Shown in pieces: positions 31,757-39,253 of a stretch of 64,000 nt of DNA. Positions within the stretch are counted from its first letter, which is position 1. Each line of letters opens with the position of its first letter. Under the pieces are notes generated by a model, which was given only the letters and a program-made list of their open reading frames with translations, was not told where the DNA came from and ran no database searches. A program made the translations under genes and the position numbers. This DNA comes from Streptomyces kaniharaensis (GTDB lineage: Bacteria; Actinomycetota; Actinomycetes; Streptomycetales; Streptomycetaceae), in NCBI RefSeq assembly GCF_009569385.1, contig NZ_WBOF01000001.1:5371501-5435500 (forward strand), read 5' to 3'.

Positions 31757-32611
31757 TCAATCCGTGGCCTGCGGTGACGGCTCGCCCGGGGCCGGGGTGG
31801 CGAGCGCCGTGACGGCTTCGGCGATCCCGGGGGCGGCGAGCAGTCCGGCGAGGTCCTGGACGAGGCGCCCGGTCGGCCCGTCCGGCCGCTCGTCCGCGAA
31901 GAAGGAGGCGAGTTCGGCGGCCAGCGCGGGCTCGCGGGCGGCGGTGAGGACGAGCGAGGCGACGAACTCCTGCACCAGGTGCAGCTGCAGCTCCTCCAGC
32001 GGCAGCGAGCGCTCGGCCAGCCACTCCAGCGAGGTGATCTCGGCGTTGGCGATCCAGGCCCGGACGGTCAGCCGCAGGCCGGGGCTCGGATCGGGGATGG
32101 CCAGGTGGCTGAGGATCTGCTCGTGGGCGGCCTGCCGGACCTCGTCGATCACCGCCGAGGTGCCCGCGCTGGCGGCCACCGAGCCGCCGCGCAGCAGCGC
32201 CGCGAAGCCGGGCCCGTGGCTCTGCACGAAGTCCAGGTAGCGGCCCATCACCCGGTGGAGCCGTTCGGAGAGGGGCCCTTCGGCCGGCTCCTCGAACCGC
32301 CCGGCGAGTTCGCGGCCGGCCCGCCGCAGCGACTCCTCGTAGAGCGCCTGCTTGCCCGGGAAGTAGTGGTAGACCAGCGGCCGGGAGGCGCCCGCGGCGG
32401 CGGCGATGTCGTCGATCGACACCTCCTCCGGCGGGCGCAGGCTGAACAGCTCCAGCGCGACGGCGATCAGCTGCTCGCGCCGCTCGTCCACGCTCAGCCG
32501 CCGGCGCGGACGCTCGCTCGCGGAAGCGCCGGCCGGGTCCGGGGCCGCCGGGCCCGGAGCGGGGTTCCGTTCGGGGCGGGCGGCCGTCGGCGACGGCGTA
32601 CGGGAGGCCAT
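31757..32611 (-). CDS. TetR family transcriptional regulator
   Basis: A 284-residue TetR protein. After a disordered Pro/Ala-rich N-terminus of about 35 residues comes the helix-turn-helix (about 38-95): RREQLIAVALELFS, VSIDDIAAAAGASRPLVYHYF and PGKQALYEE. The long C-terminal half is the ligand/dimer domain. ATG 32611 is taken; GTG 32620 is possible. It lies 10 nt downstream of the nudix gene on the same strand and may be co-transcribed with it. Target and ligand unknown. Confidence 0.88.
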   Translation of the reverse strand: MASRTPSPTAARPERNPAPGPAAPDPAGASASERPRRRLSVDERREQLIAVALELFSLRPPEEVSIDDIAAAAGASRPLVYHYFPGKQALYEESLRRAGRELAGRFEEPAEGPLSERLHRVMGRYLDFVQSHGPGFAALLRGGSVAASAGTSAVIDEVRQAAHEQILSHLAIPDPSPGLRLTVRAWIANAEITSLEWLAERSLPLEELQLHLVQEFVASLVLTAAREPALAAELASFFADERPDGPTGRLVQDLAGLLAAPGIAEAVTALATPAPGEPSPQATD

Positions 32612-32621
32612 GCGCGCCACC

Positions 32622-33155
32622 CTATCCGGCCTCCGCGCCGGTGCCCCGGCCGGCGTGGAACTCCAGGTAGCGGCGGTAGGCGTCGCGGCCGTCGGGGACG
32701 AAGTCGTCGCGGGCGAGGCGGTCGGCCAGTTCGGCGGGGGTGAGCCAGGCGTGCCAGGCGACCTCGGACTCCTGAGGGGCGACCGGTCCGTCCCACTCGG
32801 CCTCGTACAGGTCGCACCACCACGAGAGGTGGTCCTGGCGGAACAGGAACTTGAAGAGCGGCCGTGGCTCGATCCCGCTCACCCCCAGCTCCTCCTCGGC
32901 CTCGCGGACGGCCGCGGCGGCGTACGTCTCGCCGGAGCCGACGACGCCGCCGACGAACATGTCGTACGCGCCCGGGGCGAAGAGCTTGGTGTCGGTGCGC
33001 CGGTGGACGAAGATCCGCCCGGCCGGGTCGCGGACCAGGACGAAGACGCACCGATGGGTCAGCCCCCGGCGGTACACCTCCCCGCGCACGGCGGTCCCGA
33101 TCACGTGGTCGTGCTCGTCGACGACGTCCAGCAGTTCCTCGGCAGGGTTGGTCAT
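32622..33155 (-). CDS. NUDIX hydrolase
   Basis: A 177-residue NUDIX protein with the box G-x5-E-x7-R-E-x2-E-E-x-G in GGVVGSGETYAA followed by AAVREAEEELGV (about residues 65-90). The early DEHDHVIGTAVRGEVYRRG and THRCVFVLV resemble the isopentenyl-diphosphate-isomerase-like NUDIX group (YfcD type), which hydrolyse unknown nucleoside diphosphates. ATG 33155 has no Shine-Dalgarno sequence, but TAACCT lies 7 nt upstream on the coding strand, so a leaderless mRNA is likely. Divergent from the serine hydrolase gene. Confidence 0.88.
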   Translation of the reverse strand: MTNPAEELLDVVDEHDHVIGTAVRGEVYRRGLTHRCVFVLVRDPAGRIFVHRRTDTKLFAPGAYDMFVGGVVGSGETYAAAAVREAEEELGVSGIEPRPLFKFLFRQDHLSWWCDLYEAEWDGPVAPQESEVAWHAWLTPAELADRLARDDFVPDGRDAYRRYLEFHAGRGTGAEAG

Positions 33156-33248
33156 GACCGACAGGTTAGGGTTTCCGGGCTCGTGTCGAACGATGATCGG
33201 GCGGGTGTGGACGAAGACGGATCCGGGAGAGGCTGAGGGCGGCGCGCG

Positions 33249-34472
33249 ATGGTGGAGATCTGGGGCGAGACGGCCGAGGGGTTCGAGCCCGTACGGGCGG
33301 CCTTCGCGCGGAACTTCCGCGACTACGGCGAGCTCGGCGCCGCCTTCGCGCTGTACGTGCGCGGCCGCAAGGTGGTCGACCTGTGGGGCGGCGAAGCCCG
33401 GCCCGAGGTCGGTGGGCGGCCCGCGCCGGCCGTCCCGTGGACGGCGGAGACCGCGCAGGTGCTGCGCTCGGTCACCAAGGGCCTGACCGCCACCGCCGCC
33501 CTGCTGCTGGCCGAACAGGGGCAGCTCGACCTGGACGCGCCGGTGGCCTCCTACTGGCCCGAGTTCGCGGCAGCCGGCAAGGGCGGGGTGCCGGTCCGCT
33601 GGCTGCTCTCGCACCAGGCCGCGGTGCCCGCGCTGGACGTGCCGCTGCGCCTGGAGGACGTGCTGACCTGGGAGCGCGCGGCCGCCGCCGTCGCCGCGCA
33701 GGCGCCCGCCTGGGAGCCCGGCACCGCGCACGGCTACCACCCGTACACCTTCGGCTGGCTGGTCGGCGAGGTGGTGCGGCGGGCGAGCGGGCGGACGATC
33801 GGCCGCTACTTCGCCGAGGAGATCGCCCGGCCGCTCGGCCTGGACCTGTGGATCGGGCTGCCGGCCGGCGCCGAGTCCCGGGTCGGGCGGCTGGTCGACC
33901 TGCCCGCCCCGGAGGAGGCCCGGTCCGGGCCGAGCGGGCTGCGGCTGCGGCCCAAGCAGTCCGTCCGGGACGCCTACCAGGACCCGGCCTCGCTGACCGC
34001 CCGCTCCTTCGCCTCCGTGCGCCCCGGGGTGGACCTCAACGATCCGGCGGTGCAGGCCGCCGAGATACCCGGCGCGGGCGGCATCGGGACGGCCCGCTCG
34101 CTGGCCCGGTTCTACGCGGCGCTGGTCGGCGCCGTCGACCGGTCGGACGGGTCGGGCGGCTCGCTGCCGCCGCTGCTGGGGCCGGAGGTGCTGGCCCGGG
34201 CGGTCACGCCGGCGGTGAACGGGCCTGACCGGGTGCTGATCGTCAACTCCACGTTCGGCCTGGGCTTCTGGCGGCACGGCCCGACCGCGCCGATGGCCTC
34301 CCCGGCGAGCTTCGGCCACCCGGGCCGGGGCGGCTCGCTGGGCTTCGCCGACCCGGACCTCGGGCTGGGCTTCGGCTACGTCACCAACGGGATGCAGCCG
34401 GGCGTCACCGGGGACATCCGCTCGCGCAACCTGATCCGCGCGGTGCGCGGGTGTCTCGGGTTGGCCGCGTAG
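33249..34472 (+). CDS. serine hydrolase (beta-lactamase/EstB-like)
   Basis: A 407-residue member of the class C beta-lactamase/DD-peptidase/esterase superfamily. The nucleophile motif SxxK is SVTK in RSVTKGLTATAALL (about residue 77), a Tyr-centred second motif lies in HGYHPYTFGWL, and the C-terminal region FGHPGRGGSLGFAD replaces KTG. There is no signal peptide, so it is cytoplasmic, pointing to an esterase rather than a cell-wall enzyme. Actinobacterial relatives include EstB-like carboxylesterases. It ends 2 nt from the convergent NTF2-like gene. Confidence 0.85.
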   Translation: MVEIWGETAEGFEPVRAAFARNFRDYGELGAAFALYVRGRKVVDLWGGEARPEVGGRPAPAVPWTAETAQVLRSVTKGLTATAALLLAEQGQLDLDAPVASYWPEFAAAGKGGVPVRWLLSHQAAVPALDVPLRLEDVLTWERAAAAVAAQAPAWEPGTAHGYHPYTFGWLVGEVVRRASGRTIGRYFAEEIARPLGLDLWIGLPAGAESRVGRLVDLPAPEEARSGPSGLRLRPKQSVRDAYQDPASLTARSFASVRPGVDLNDPAVQAAEIPGAGGIGTARSLARFYAALVGAVDRSDGSGGSLPPLLGPEVLARAVTPAVNGPDRVLIVNSTFGLGFWRHGPTAPMASPASFGHPGRGGSLGFADPDLGLGFGYVTNGMQPGVTGDIRSRNLIRAVRGCLGLAA

Positions 34473-34474
34473 CG

Positions 34475-34798
34475 TCAGGCCTGGCCGGTGTCGAAGCGGC
34501 TGATCTTCCCGCCGTCGATGGTGAACCGCCACGCGGTGCGCATCTCGCCCCAGGTCTCGTTGGTGAAGTTGGCGATCAGCGCGTGCCCGCCGTCCGACTC
34601 GGTCTGGACGTCGATGCGGCCGCGGACGGTGAAGATCTCCTTGTCGATCCAGTCCCGGAGGTCGCGGTCGGAGCCGTCGTCGGACATGGTCGCGTCTGGG
34701 GTGAGGACGGCGAGGAAGGCGTCGCGGTCGCCGGCGTTGATCGCGGCGACGAAGGTGCGCACGGCGGGGTCGGAGAGCTTGGCGGTGGCGATGGTCAT
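34475..34798 (-). CDS. NTF2/SnoaL-like family protein
   Basis: A 107-residue single-domain protein with the cone-shaped NTF2 fold pattern: an N-terminal helix (VRTFVAAINAGDRDAFLAVL), a strand with TPDATMSDDG, and the sheet ending in WRFTIDGGKISRFDTGQA. Such proteins are binding or isomerase-like domains; the ligand is unknown. The start has GGGAGT 8 nt upstream. It is tail-to-tail with the serine hydrolase gene. Confidence 0.8.
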   Translation of the reverse strand: MTIATAKLSDPAVRTFVAAINAGDRDAFLAVLTPDATMSDDGSDRDLRDWIDKEIFTVRGRIDVQTESDGGHALIANFTNETWGEMRTAWRFTIDGGKISRFDTGQA

Positions 34799-35015
34799 CG
34801 AGGACTCCCGGGTCGGAAGGGACGGGACCTCCTGTCTAGGCCGTCCACCGGGCGTGTCCGGGCATGTCGGGGGCGCGTCGGAGAAGGCGCGTCGGAAAAT
34901 CGGTCATTCGTGTGCCCGGACCGGCACGCGGGCCAGGGGGAGTGCTGCGGAGCGGGAGGACGGAGACCGGCCTCCCGCTGCGCCATGAGGCCCGGAAACA
35001 GGGCCGGAGAAGGGC
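34799..35015. other. intergenic region before the IS630 element
   Basis: About 215 nt between the NTF2-like gene start and the IS element. A short GGCCC-N7-GGGCC hairpin near 34990-35006 may be the old terminator of the aldehyde dehydrogenase gene, now cut off from it by the insertion. No other gene seen. Confidence 0.4.
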
Positions 35016-36145
35016 TAGTGTCCTGCGCCGGAGATCCGTCGGCAGAATCGGGCGAGGGAGTCGAGGATCTCGTTGGCGGTCTTGGTCCAGGTGAACGGTT
35101 TGGGGTCCTCGTTCCAGTTCTTGATCCAGGCGCGGATGTCCCTCTCAAGGGCCTGAACGTTCTTGTGGGCACCACGTCGGATCATCTGGTCGGTGAGAAA
35201 GCCGAACCACCGCTCCACCTGGTTGATCCACGAGGACCCGGTCGGGGTGAAGTGCATATGGAATCGGGGATGTTGCGCCAGCCAGGCACGGATGGCCGGG
35301 GTCTTGTGGGTGCCGTAATTGTCGCAGATCAGGTGGATGTCGAGCCCGTCGGGAACCTCGCGGTCGATCTTGACGAGGAACTTCTTGAACTCCGCCGCAC
35401 GGTGCCGGCGGTGCAGTGAAGTGATGACCTTCCCGCTGCTGGTGTCGAACGCGGCGAACAGGGTGGTCAGACCGTTGCGCACGTAGTCGTGGGTTCGACG
35501 CTCCGGCATGCCCGGCATCATGGGCAGGACCGGCTGGGAGCGGTCGAGGGCCTGGATCTGCGACTTCTCGTCGACCGACAGCACCACCGCACCTTCGGGC
35601 GGGTCGAAGTACAGGCCGATCACGTCGTGGACCTTCTCGATGAAGAGCGGGTCGGTGGACAGCTTGAAGGTGCCGACCAGGTGGGGCTTGAGCTGGAACT
35701 TCCGCCAGATCCGTCCGACGGTCGACTTCGAGAGGCCGCTGCGGGCGGCCATCGAGCTCCGGGACCAGTGTGTCGCGTTCTTCGGGATCTCCTCCAGCGT
35801 CGCCACGACGACCGCCTCGATCTCGTCGACCGCGATCGTGGGCGGCCGGCCCGGTCGGGGTTCGTCTACCAGGCCGTCCAGCCTCTCGGCGAGGAACCGG
35901 CGTCGCCACTTGCGGACCGTGTCCGCAGTGATGCCCAACTCCCTTGCCACGCCGACGATCGACGGCACATCAGGACCGTCGCAGGCCAGCACGATCCGGG
36001 CCCGCAGAGCCAACGCCTGGGCGGACGAGGCTCTGCGGGCCCACCACGTCAGCGTGGCCCGTTCCTCGTCGGACAGCAACAACGGTTCCAAGGCGGGACC
36101 ACGACGGCGCACCGGGAGATCAGGAGAAGAAGAGCTCACACACAA
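35015..36145 (-). CDS. IS630 family transposase
   Basis: A 376-residue IS630/Tc1-like transposase. An N-terminal helix-turn-helix (IVGVARELGITADTVRKWRR, about 63-82) is followed by a second HTH and the DDE catalytic domain: D192 (LSVDEKSQ), D275 (LICDNYGTH) and E311 (WINQVERWFG), with 35 residues between the last two. It starts at TTG 36145, just inside the inverted repeat. The TAG stop at 35015-35017 is completed by target DNA outside the element. The frame is intact, so it may be active. Confidence 0.93.
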   Translation of the reverse strand: MCVSSSSPDLPVRRRGPALEPLLLSDEERATLTWWARRASSAQALALRARIVLACDGPDVPSIVGVARELGITADTVRKWRRRFLAERLDGLVDEPRPGRPPTIAVDEIEAVVVATLEEIPKNATHWSRSSMAARSGLSKSTVGRIWRKFQLKPHLVGTFKLSTDPLFIEKVHDVIGLYFDPPEGAVVLSVDEKSQIQALDRSQPVLPMMPGMPERRTHDYVRNGLTTLFAAFDTSSGKVITSLHRRHRAAEFKKFLVKIDREVPDGLDIHLICDNYGTHKTPAIRAWLAQHPRFHMHFTPTGSSWINQVERWFGFLTDQMIRRGAHKNVQALERDIRAWIKNWNEDPKPFTWTKTANEILDSLARFCRRISGAGH

Positions 36146-36173
36146 CTAACGACGGATCTCCGGCGCAGGACAC
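35018..36173. mobile_element. IS630 family insertion sequence
   Basis: An intact 1156-bp element. Counting the flanking TA, the ends carry perfect 26-bp inverted repeats (35016-35041 and 36150-36175) beginning TAGTGTCCTGCGCCGGAG. TA is duplicated at 35016-35017 and 36174-36175, and the target was CTAG, as expected for IS630. It landed on the TAG stop codon of the aldehyde dehydrogenase gene and, because CTAG is palindromic, kept that stop. Confidence 0.93.
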
Positions 36174-37696
36174 TAGAAGAAGCCGACCGCGTCGGGGGAG
36201 TAGCTGACCAGCAGGTTCTTGGTCTGCTGGTAGTGCTCCAGTAGTGCCTTGTGGTTCTCCCGGCCGATGCCGGAGTTCTTGTAGCCGCCGAAGGCGGCGT
36301 GCGCGGGGTAGGCGTGGTAGCAGTTGGTCCACACCCGCCCGGCCTGGATCGCCCGCCCGGCGCGGTGGGCGGTGTTGAGGTCCCGGGTCCAGACGCCCGC
36401 GCCGAGCCCGTACTGGGTGTCGTTGGCGAGCGCGACCGCCTCGTCGAAGTCGGCGAAGCGGGTGACCGAGACGACCGGGCCGAAGATCTCCTCCTGGAAG
36501 ATCCGCATGCGGTTGTCGCCCTCGAAGACCGTCGGCGTCACGTAGTACCCGCCGGACAGGGCACCGCCGAGGTCGGCCTGCTCGCCGCCGGCCAGCACCT
36601 TGGCGCCCTCGGCCCGGCCGATCTCGAAGTAGGAGAGGATCTTCTTCAGCTGCTCGGCGCTGGCCTGGGCGCCGACCTGGGTCTCGGTGTCCAGCGGGTC
36701 GCCCTGGCGCATCGCGGTCACCCGGTCAAGGCCGTCGGCGAGCAGTCGCTCGTAGACCGAGGACTGGATCAGCGCCCGGCTCGGGCAGGTGCACACCTCG
36801 CCCTGGTTGAGGGCGAACATCGCGAAGCCCTCGACGGCCTTGTCGTAGAAGGCGTCCGGGGCGTCGGCGACGTCGCCGAAGAACAGGTTGGGGCTCTTGC
36901 CGCCGAGTTCCAGCGAGACCGGGATCAGGTTGTCGCTGGCGTAGCGCGCGATCAGCCGGCCGGTGGTGGTCTCGCCGGTGAAGGCGATCTTGCGGATCCG
37001 GTTGCTGGACGCCAGCGGGGCGCCGGCCTCCTCGCCGAAGCCGGTCACGATGTTGACCACGCCGGGCGGCAGCAGGTCGGCCGTCAGCTCGGCGAGCAGC
37101 AGCACCGAGGCTGGGGTCTGTTCGGCGGGCTTGAGGACCACCGCGTTGCCGGCGGCGAGCGCCGGGGCGAGCTTCCAGACCGCCATCAGGATCGGGAAGT
37201 TCCACGGGATGATCTGGCCGACCACGCCCAGCGGCTCGTGGAAGTGGTACGCCACGGTGTCCTCGTCCAGCTGGGACAGGCCGCCCTCCTGGGCTCGCAG
37301 CGCGCCGGCGAAGTAGCGCAGGTGGTCGACGGCGAGCGGGAGGTCGGCGGCCAGTGTCTCGCGCACCGGCTTGCCGTTCTCCCAGCTCTCCGCGACGGCC
37401 AGCTGCTCCAGGTTCGCCTCCATCCGGTCGGCGATCCGCAGCAGCACCTGGGCCCGTTCGGCGGCCGGGGTGCGGCCCCAGGCCGGGGCGGCGGCGTGGG
37501 CGGCGTCCAGCGCGGCCTCGATGTCCTCGGCGGTGCCGCGGGCGACCTCGGTGAAGATCTCGCCGGTGACCGGGGTCGGGTCCCCGAAATACTCGCCGTG
37601 CACCGGCGGCACCCAGCCGCCGCCGATCCAGTGTTCGTAGCGGTGGCGGTAGGCGACGATGCTGCCGGGGGAGCCGGGGGGCTGGTAGACCGTCAT
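36173..37696 (-). CDS. aldehyde dehydrogenase (ExaC-like)
   Basis: A 507-residue NAD(P)-dependent aldehyde dehydrogenase. Visible are IPWNFPILMAVWKLAPALAA, the glycine motif FTGETTTGR, the general base in LELGGKSPN and the nucleophile in NQGEVCTCPSR. The adjacent CTC and length match the acetaldehyde/chloroacetaldehyde group (ExaC, AldB). ATG 37696 begins the family sequence (MTVYQPPGSPGSIV) with GGAGA upstream. The last codons are followed by a TAG stop made from the CTAG target of the IS630 insertion, so the protein is unchanged, but the native 3' region has been displaced by 1.16 kb. Confidence 0.92.
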   Translation of the reverse strand: MTVYQPPGSPGSIVAYRHRYEHWIGGGWVPPVHGEYFGDPTPVTGEIFTEVARGTAEDIEAALDAAHAAAPAWGRTPAAERAQVLLRIADRMEANLEQLAVAESWENGKPVRETLAADLPLAVDHLRYFAGALRAQEGGLSQLDEDTVAYHFHEPLGVVGQIIPWNFPILMAVWKLAPALAAGNAVVLKPAEQTPASVLLLAELTADLLPPGVVNIVTGFGEEAGAPLASSNRIRKIAFTGETTTGRLIARYASDNLIPVSLELGGKSPNLFFGDVADAPDAFYDKAVEGFAMFALNQGEVCTCPSRALIQSSVYERLLADGLDRVTAMRQGDPLDTETQVGAQASAEQLKKILSYFEIGRAEGAKVLAGGEQADLGGALSGGYYVTPTVFEGDNRMRIFQEEIFGPVVSVTRFADFDEAVALANDTQYGLGAGVWTRDLNTAHRAGRAIQAGRVWTNCYHAYPAHAAFGGYKNSGIGRENHKALLEHYQQTKNLLVSYSPDAVGFF

Positions 37697-38008
37697 GCTC
37701 TGGTGTCTCCTCGCGACGTCGGGCACCGCCCGGCCGTGGGCCTGGGGCGGCGCGCCGGGCCGTCCGGTCGCGGACGGCCCGGCGGGAGGGTACGGACACG
37801 CACTGGGACCGGGCGCCCCGCCGGGGGCGCCCGCCGTCGAGCACGATAGCCGCGGACGCGCGGCGCGGCTACGGTCCGTACGTCACCCGAGTACGGAGGG
37901 TTCGCGTTCCGGCCGTTCCCGGGGCCGGCGGTCGGGCCCGGGGCCAGGAAGACCGGCCTCGAACGGTCATTCAGTTGGACTATCAGGTCCTTGTTTCAGG
38001 CCGCGCTT
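37697..38008. other. intergenic region, aldehyde dehydrogenase promoter side
   Basis: About 310 nt between the aldehyde dehydrogenase start and the terpene synthase stop, both on the minus strand. It should hold the aldehyde dehydrogenase promoter and the terpene synthase 3' end. I see GC-rich palindromic stretches (around 37915-37945) but no unambiguous promoter, terminator or small gene. Confidence 0.4.
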
Positions 38009-38956
38009 TCAGGCGGCGTGGTACCGCCCGGTGCGGGACTCCCAGCGCAGGTAGCCGGCCAGCCAGGTGAGCAGCCCGTCCGCGTACTGCTGGGCGACGA
38101 TCCGCTCGACGCGGGACAGGCCCAGCTCCCGGTAGACCTCGGGGAGTTGTTCGTTGAGGTCGTAGCAGCGCTCGACCATCAGCTGTGCCTCGGCGAGGAC
38201 GACGGCGCACGCCTCCTCGGCCGAGCAGCGGCGCTCGCGCTGGACGATCATCACCAGGTTGTTGACGTCGCCGCGCAGGGCCTCCAGCGGGAACGACCGG
38301 ACGTCGTTGCTCAGCGAGGGTATGTCCGCTGCCAGCTGCCGTAGTTGACGCAGGACCGGGTGGTGCAGGACGGCGGCGGGCACCTCGAACTGGCCGAGCC
38401 GTTCGACCATGTCGAAGATCGTCTCCATGGCGGCGGTGCCCCGTCTGAGTACGAGGTAGCCGTCCCGGTCCGGGGGGCGGGCGGAGATCCGGCCGGCCGC
38501 CTCGGCGGGGTGACTGGCCAGGTACCACTCCCAGTTGTAGGCGGCGCGGGCCTGCCAGCGGGCGGGCATGCCGAGCGCGCTGCGGTCCCAGAGGTCGGCG
38601 AATGCGGTCTCGACCGGGGAGTTCCGGTCGGGGCGGGCGCCGTGCAGGATGGCGATCAGCCTCTTGCAGATCGGGGCGACCTCGGTGGGGCGGCGGCCGA
38701 GCGGGCCGTCGAACTGGTCGTCGAACAGGAAGTAGAAGCCCATCAGGTCGGCGGCCAGGGCGAGTTCGTCCGGTTCGGCGTCGGGGTACCCGAGTGCGGC
38801 GAGTTCGACGACCTCCCAGTGGGTGTAGCCGGGGTGGTCGACGTCGGGCAGCAGCGGGTACCGGCCCAGCCAGTCGCGGTGCAGGGCGGCCGCACGGGGG
38901 CCGTGCGGACTGCGGCGGTACGGGAACGGGATCTGAAGTGAGGTGTCGTCAGACAT
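38009..38956 (-). CDS. class I terpene synthase
   Basis: A 315-residue bacterial terpene cyclase. The Asp-rich metal motif is DDQFD (79-83), the pyrophosphate-sensing Arg is at 171-172, the NSE triad is N217, S221 and E225 (NDVRSFPLE), and the C-terminal RY pair is R311-Y312, so all class I elements are present. It should cyclise farnesyl or geranyl diphosphate into a sesqui- or monoterpene; the product cannot be predicted by eye. The ATG has GGGAGT upstream. It stands alone without a P450 or prenyl synthase beside it and is divergent from the large ATPase/LuxR regulator gene. Confidence 0.9.
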   Translation of the reverse strand: MSDDTSLQIPFPYRRSPHGPRAAALHRDWLGRYPLLPDVDHPGYTHWEVVELAALGYPDAEPDELALAADLMGFYFLFDDQFDGPLGRRPTEVAPICKRLIAILHGARPDRNSPVETAFADLWDRSALGMPARWQARAAYNWEWYLASHPAEAAGRISARPPDRDGYLVLRRGTAAMETIFDMVERLGQFEVPAAVLHHPVLRQLRQLAADIPSLSNDVRSFPLEALRGDVNNLVMIVQRERRCSAEEACAVVLAEAQLMVERCYDLNEQLPEVYRELGLSRVERIVAQQYADGLLTWLAGYLRWESRTGRYHAA

Positions 38957-39253
38957 CGGACTCCCGGTGCAGCGGAGGGTGGGGGCGCCAGCGGTTCGAA
39001 ACGCGAGGTGCGGGGGGAGTTGGCGCGGCGAGGCTTCTGGCGTGAGGGTGGCGGGGCAAGATCATCTTCGCCTCGCGGGCCGTAGGGTATCTGATGCAAT
39101 GATCGGACGTTAGGTTTATACGGCAACTGCCCCTGGCAAGTCGTCCAAACCCTCACCGTCCGCCACGGCCTGCGCGAATGCAGCACGGTACGCCTCCGAC
39201 AGCGCTAACCTCGGCTCCACGAGCAGCGAGCAGTAGCGAGTCGGAGGCGCGAC
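38957..39253. other. divergent intergenic region, terpene synthase / regulator
   Basis: About 297 nt between two divergent start codons, so it should hold both promoters. The segment 39090-39125 is locally AT-rich, with a TATAC-like -10 candidate at 39116-39120. I found no clear palindromic operator. Confidence 0.4.
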
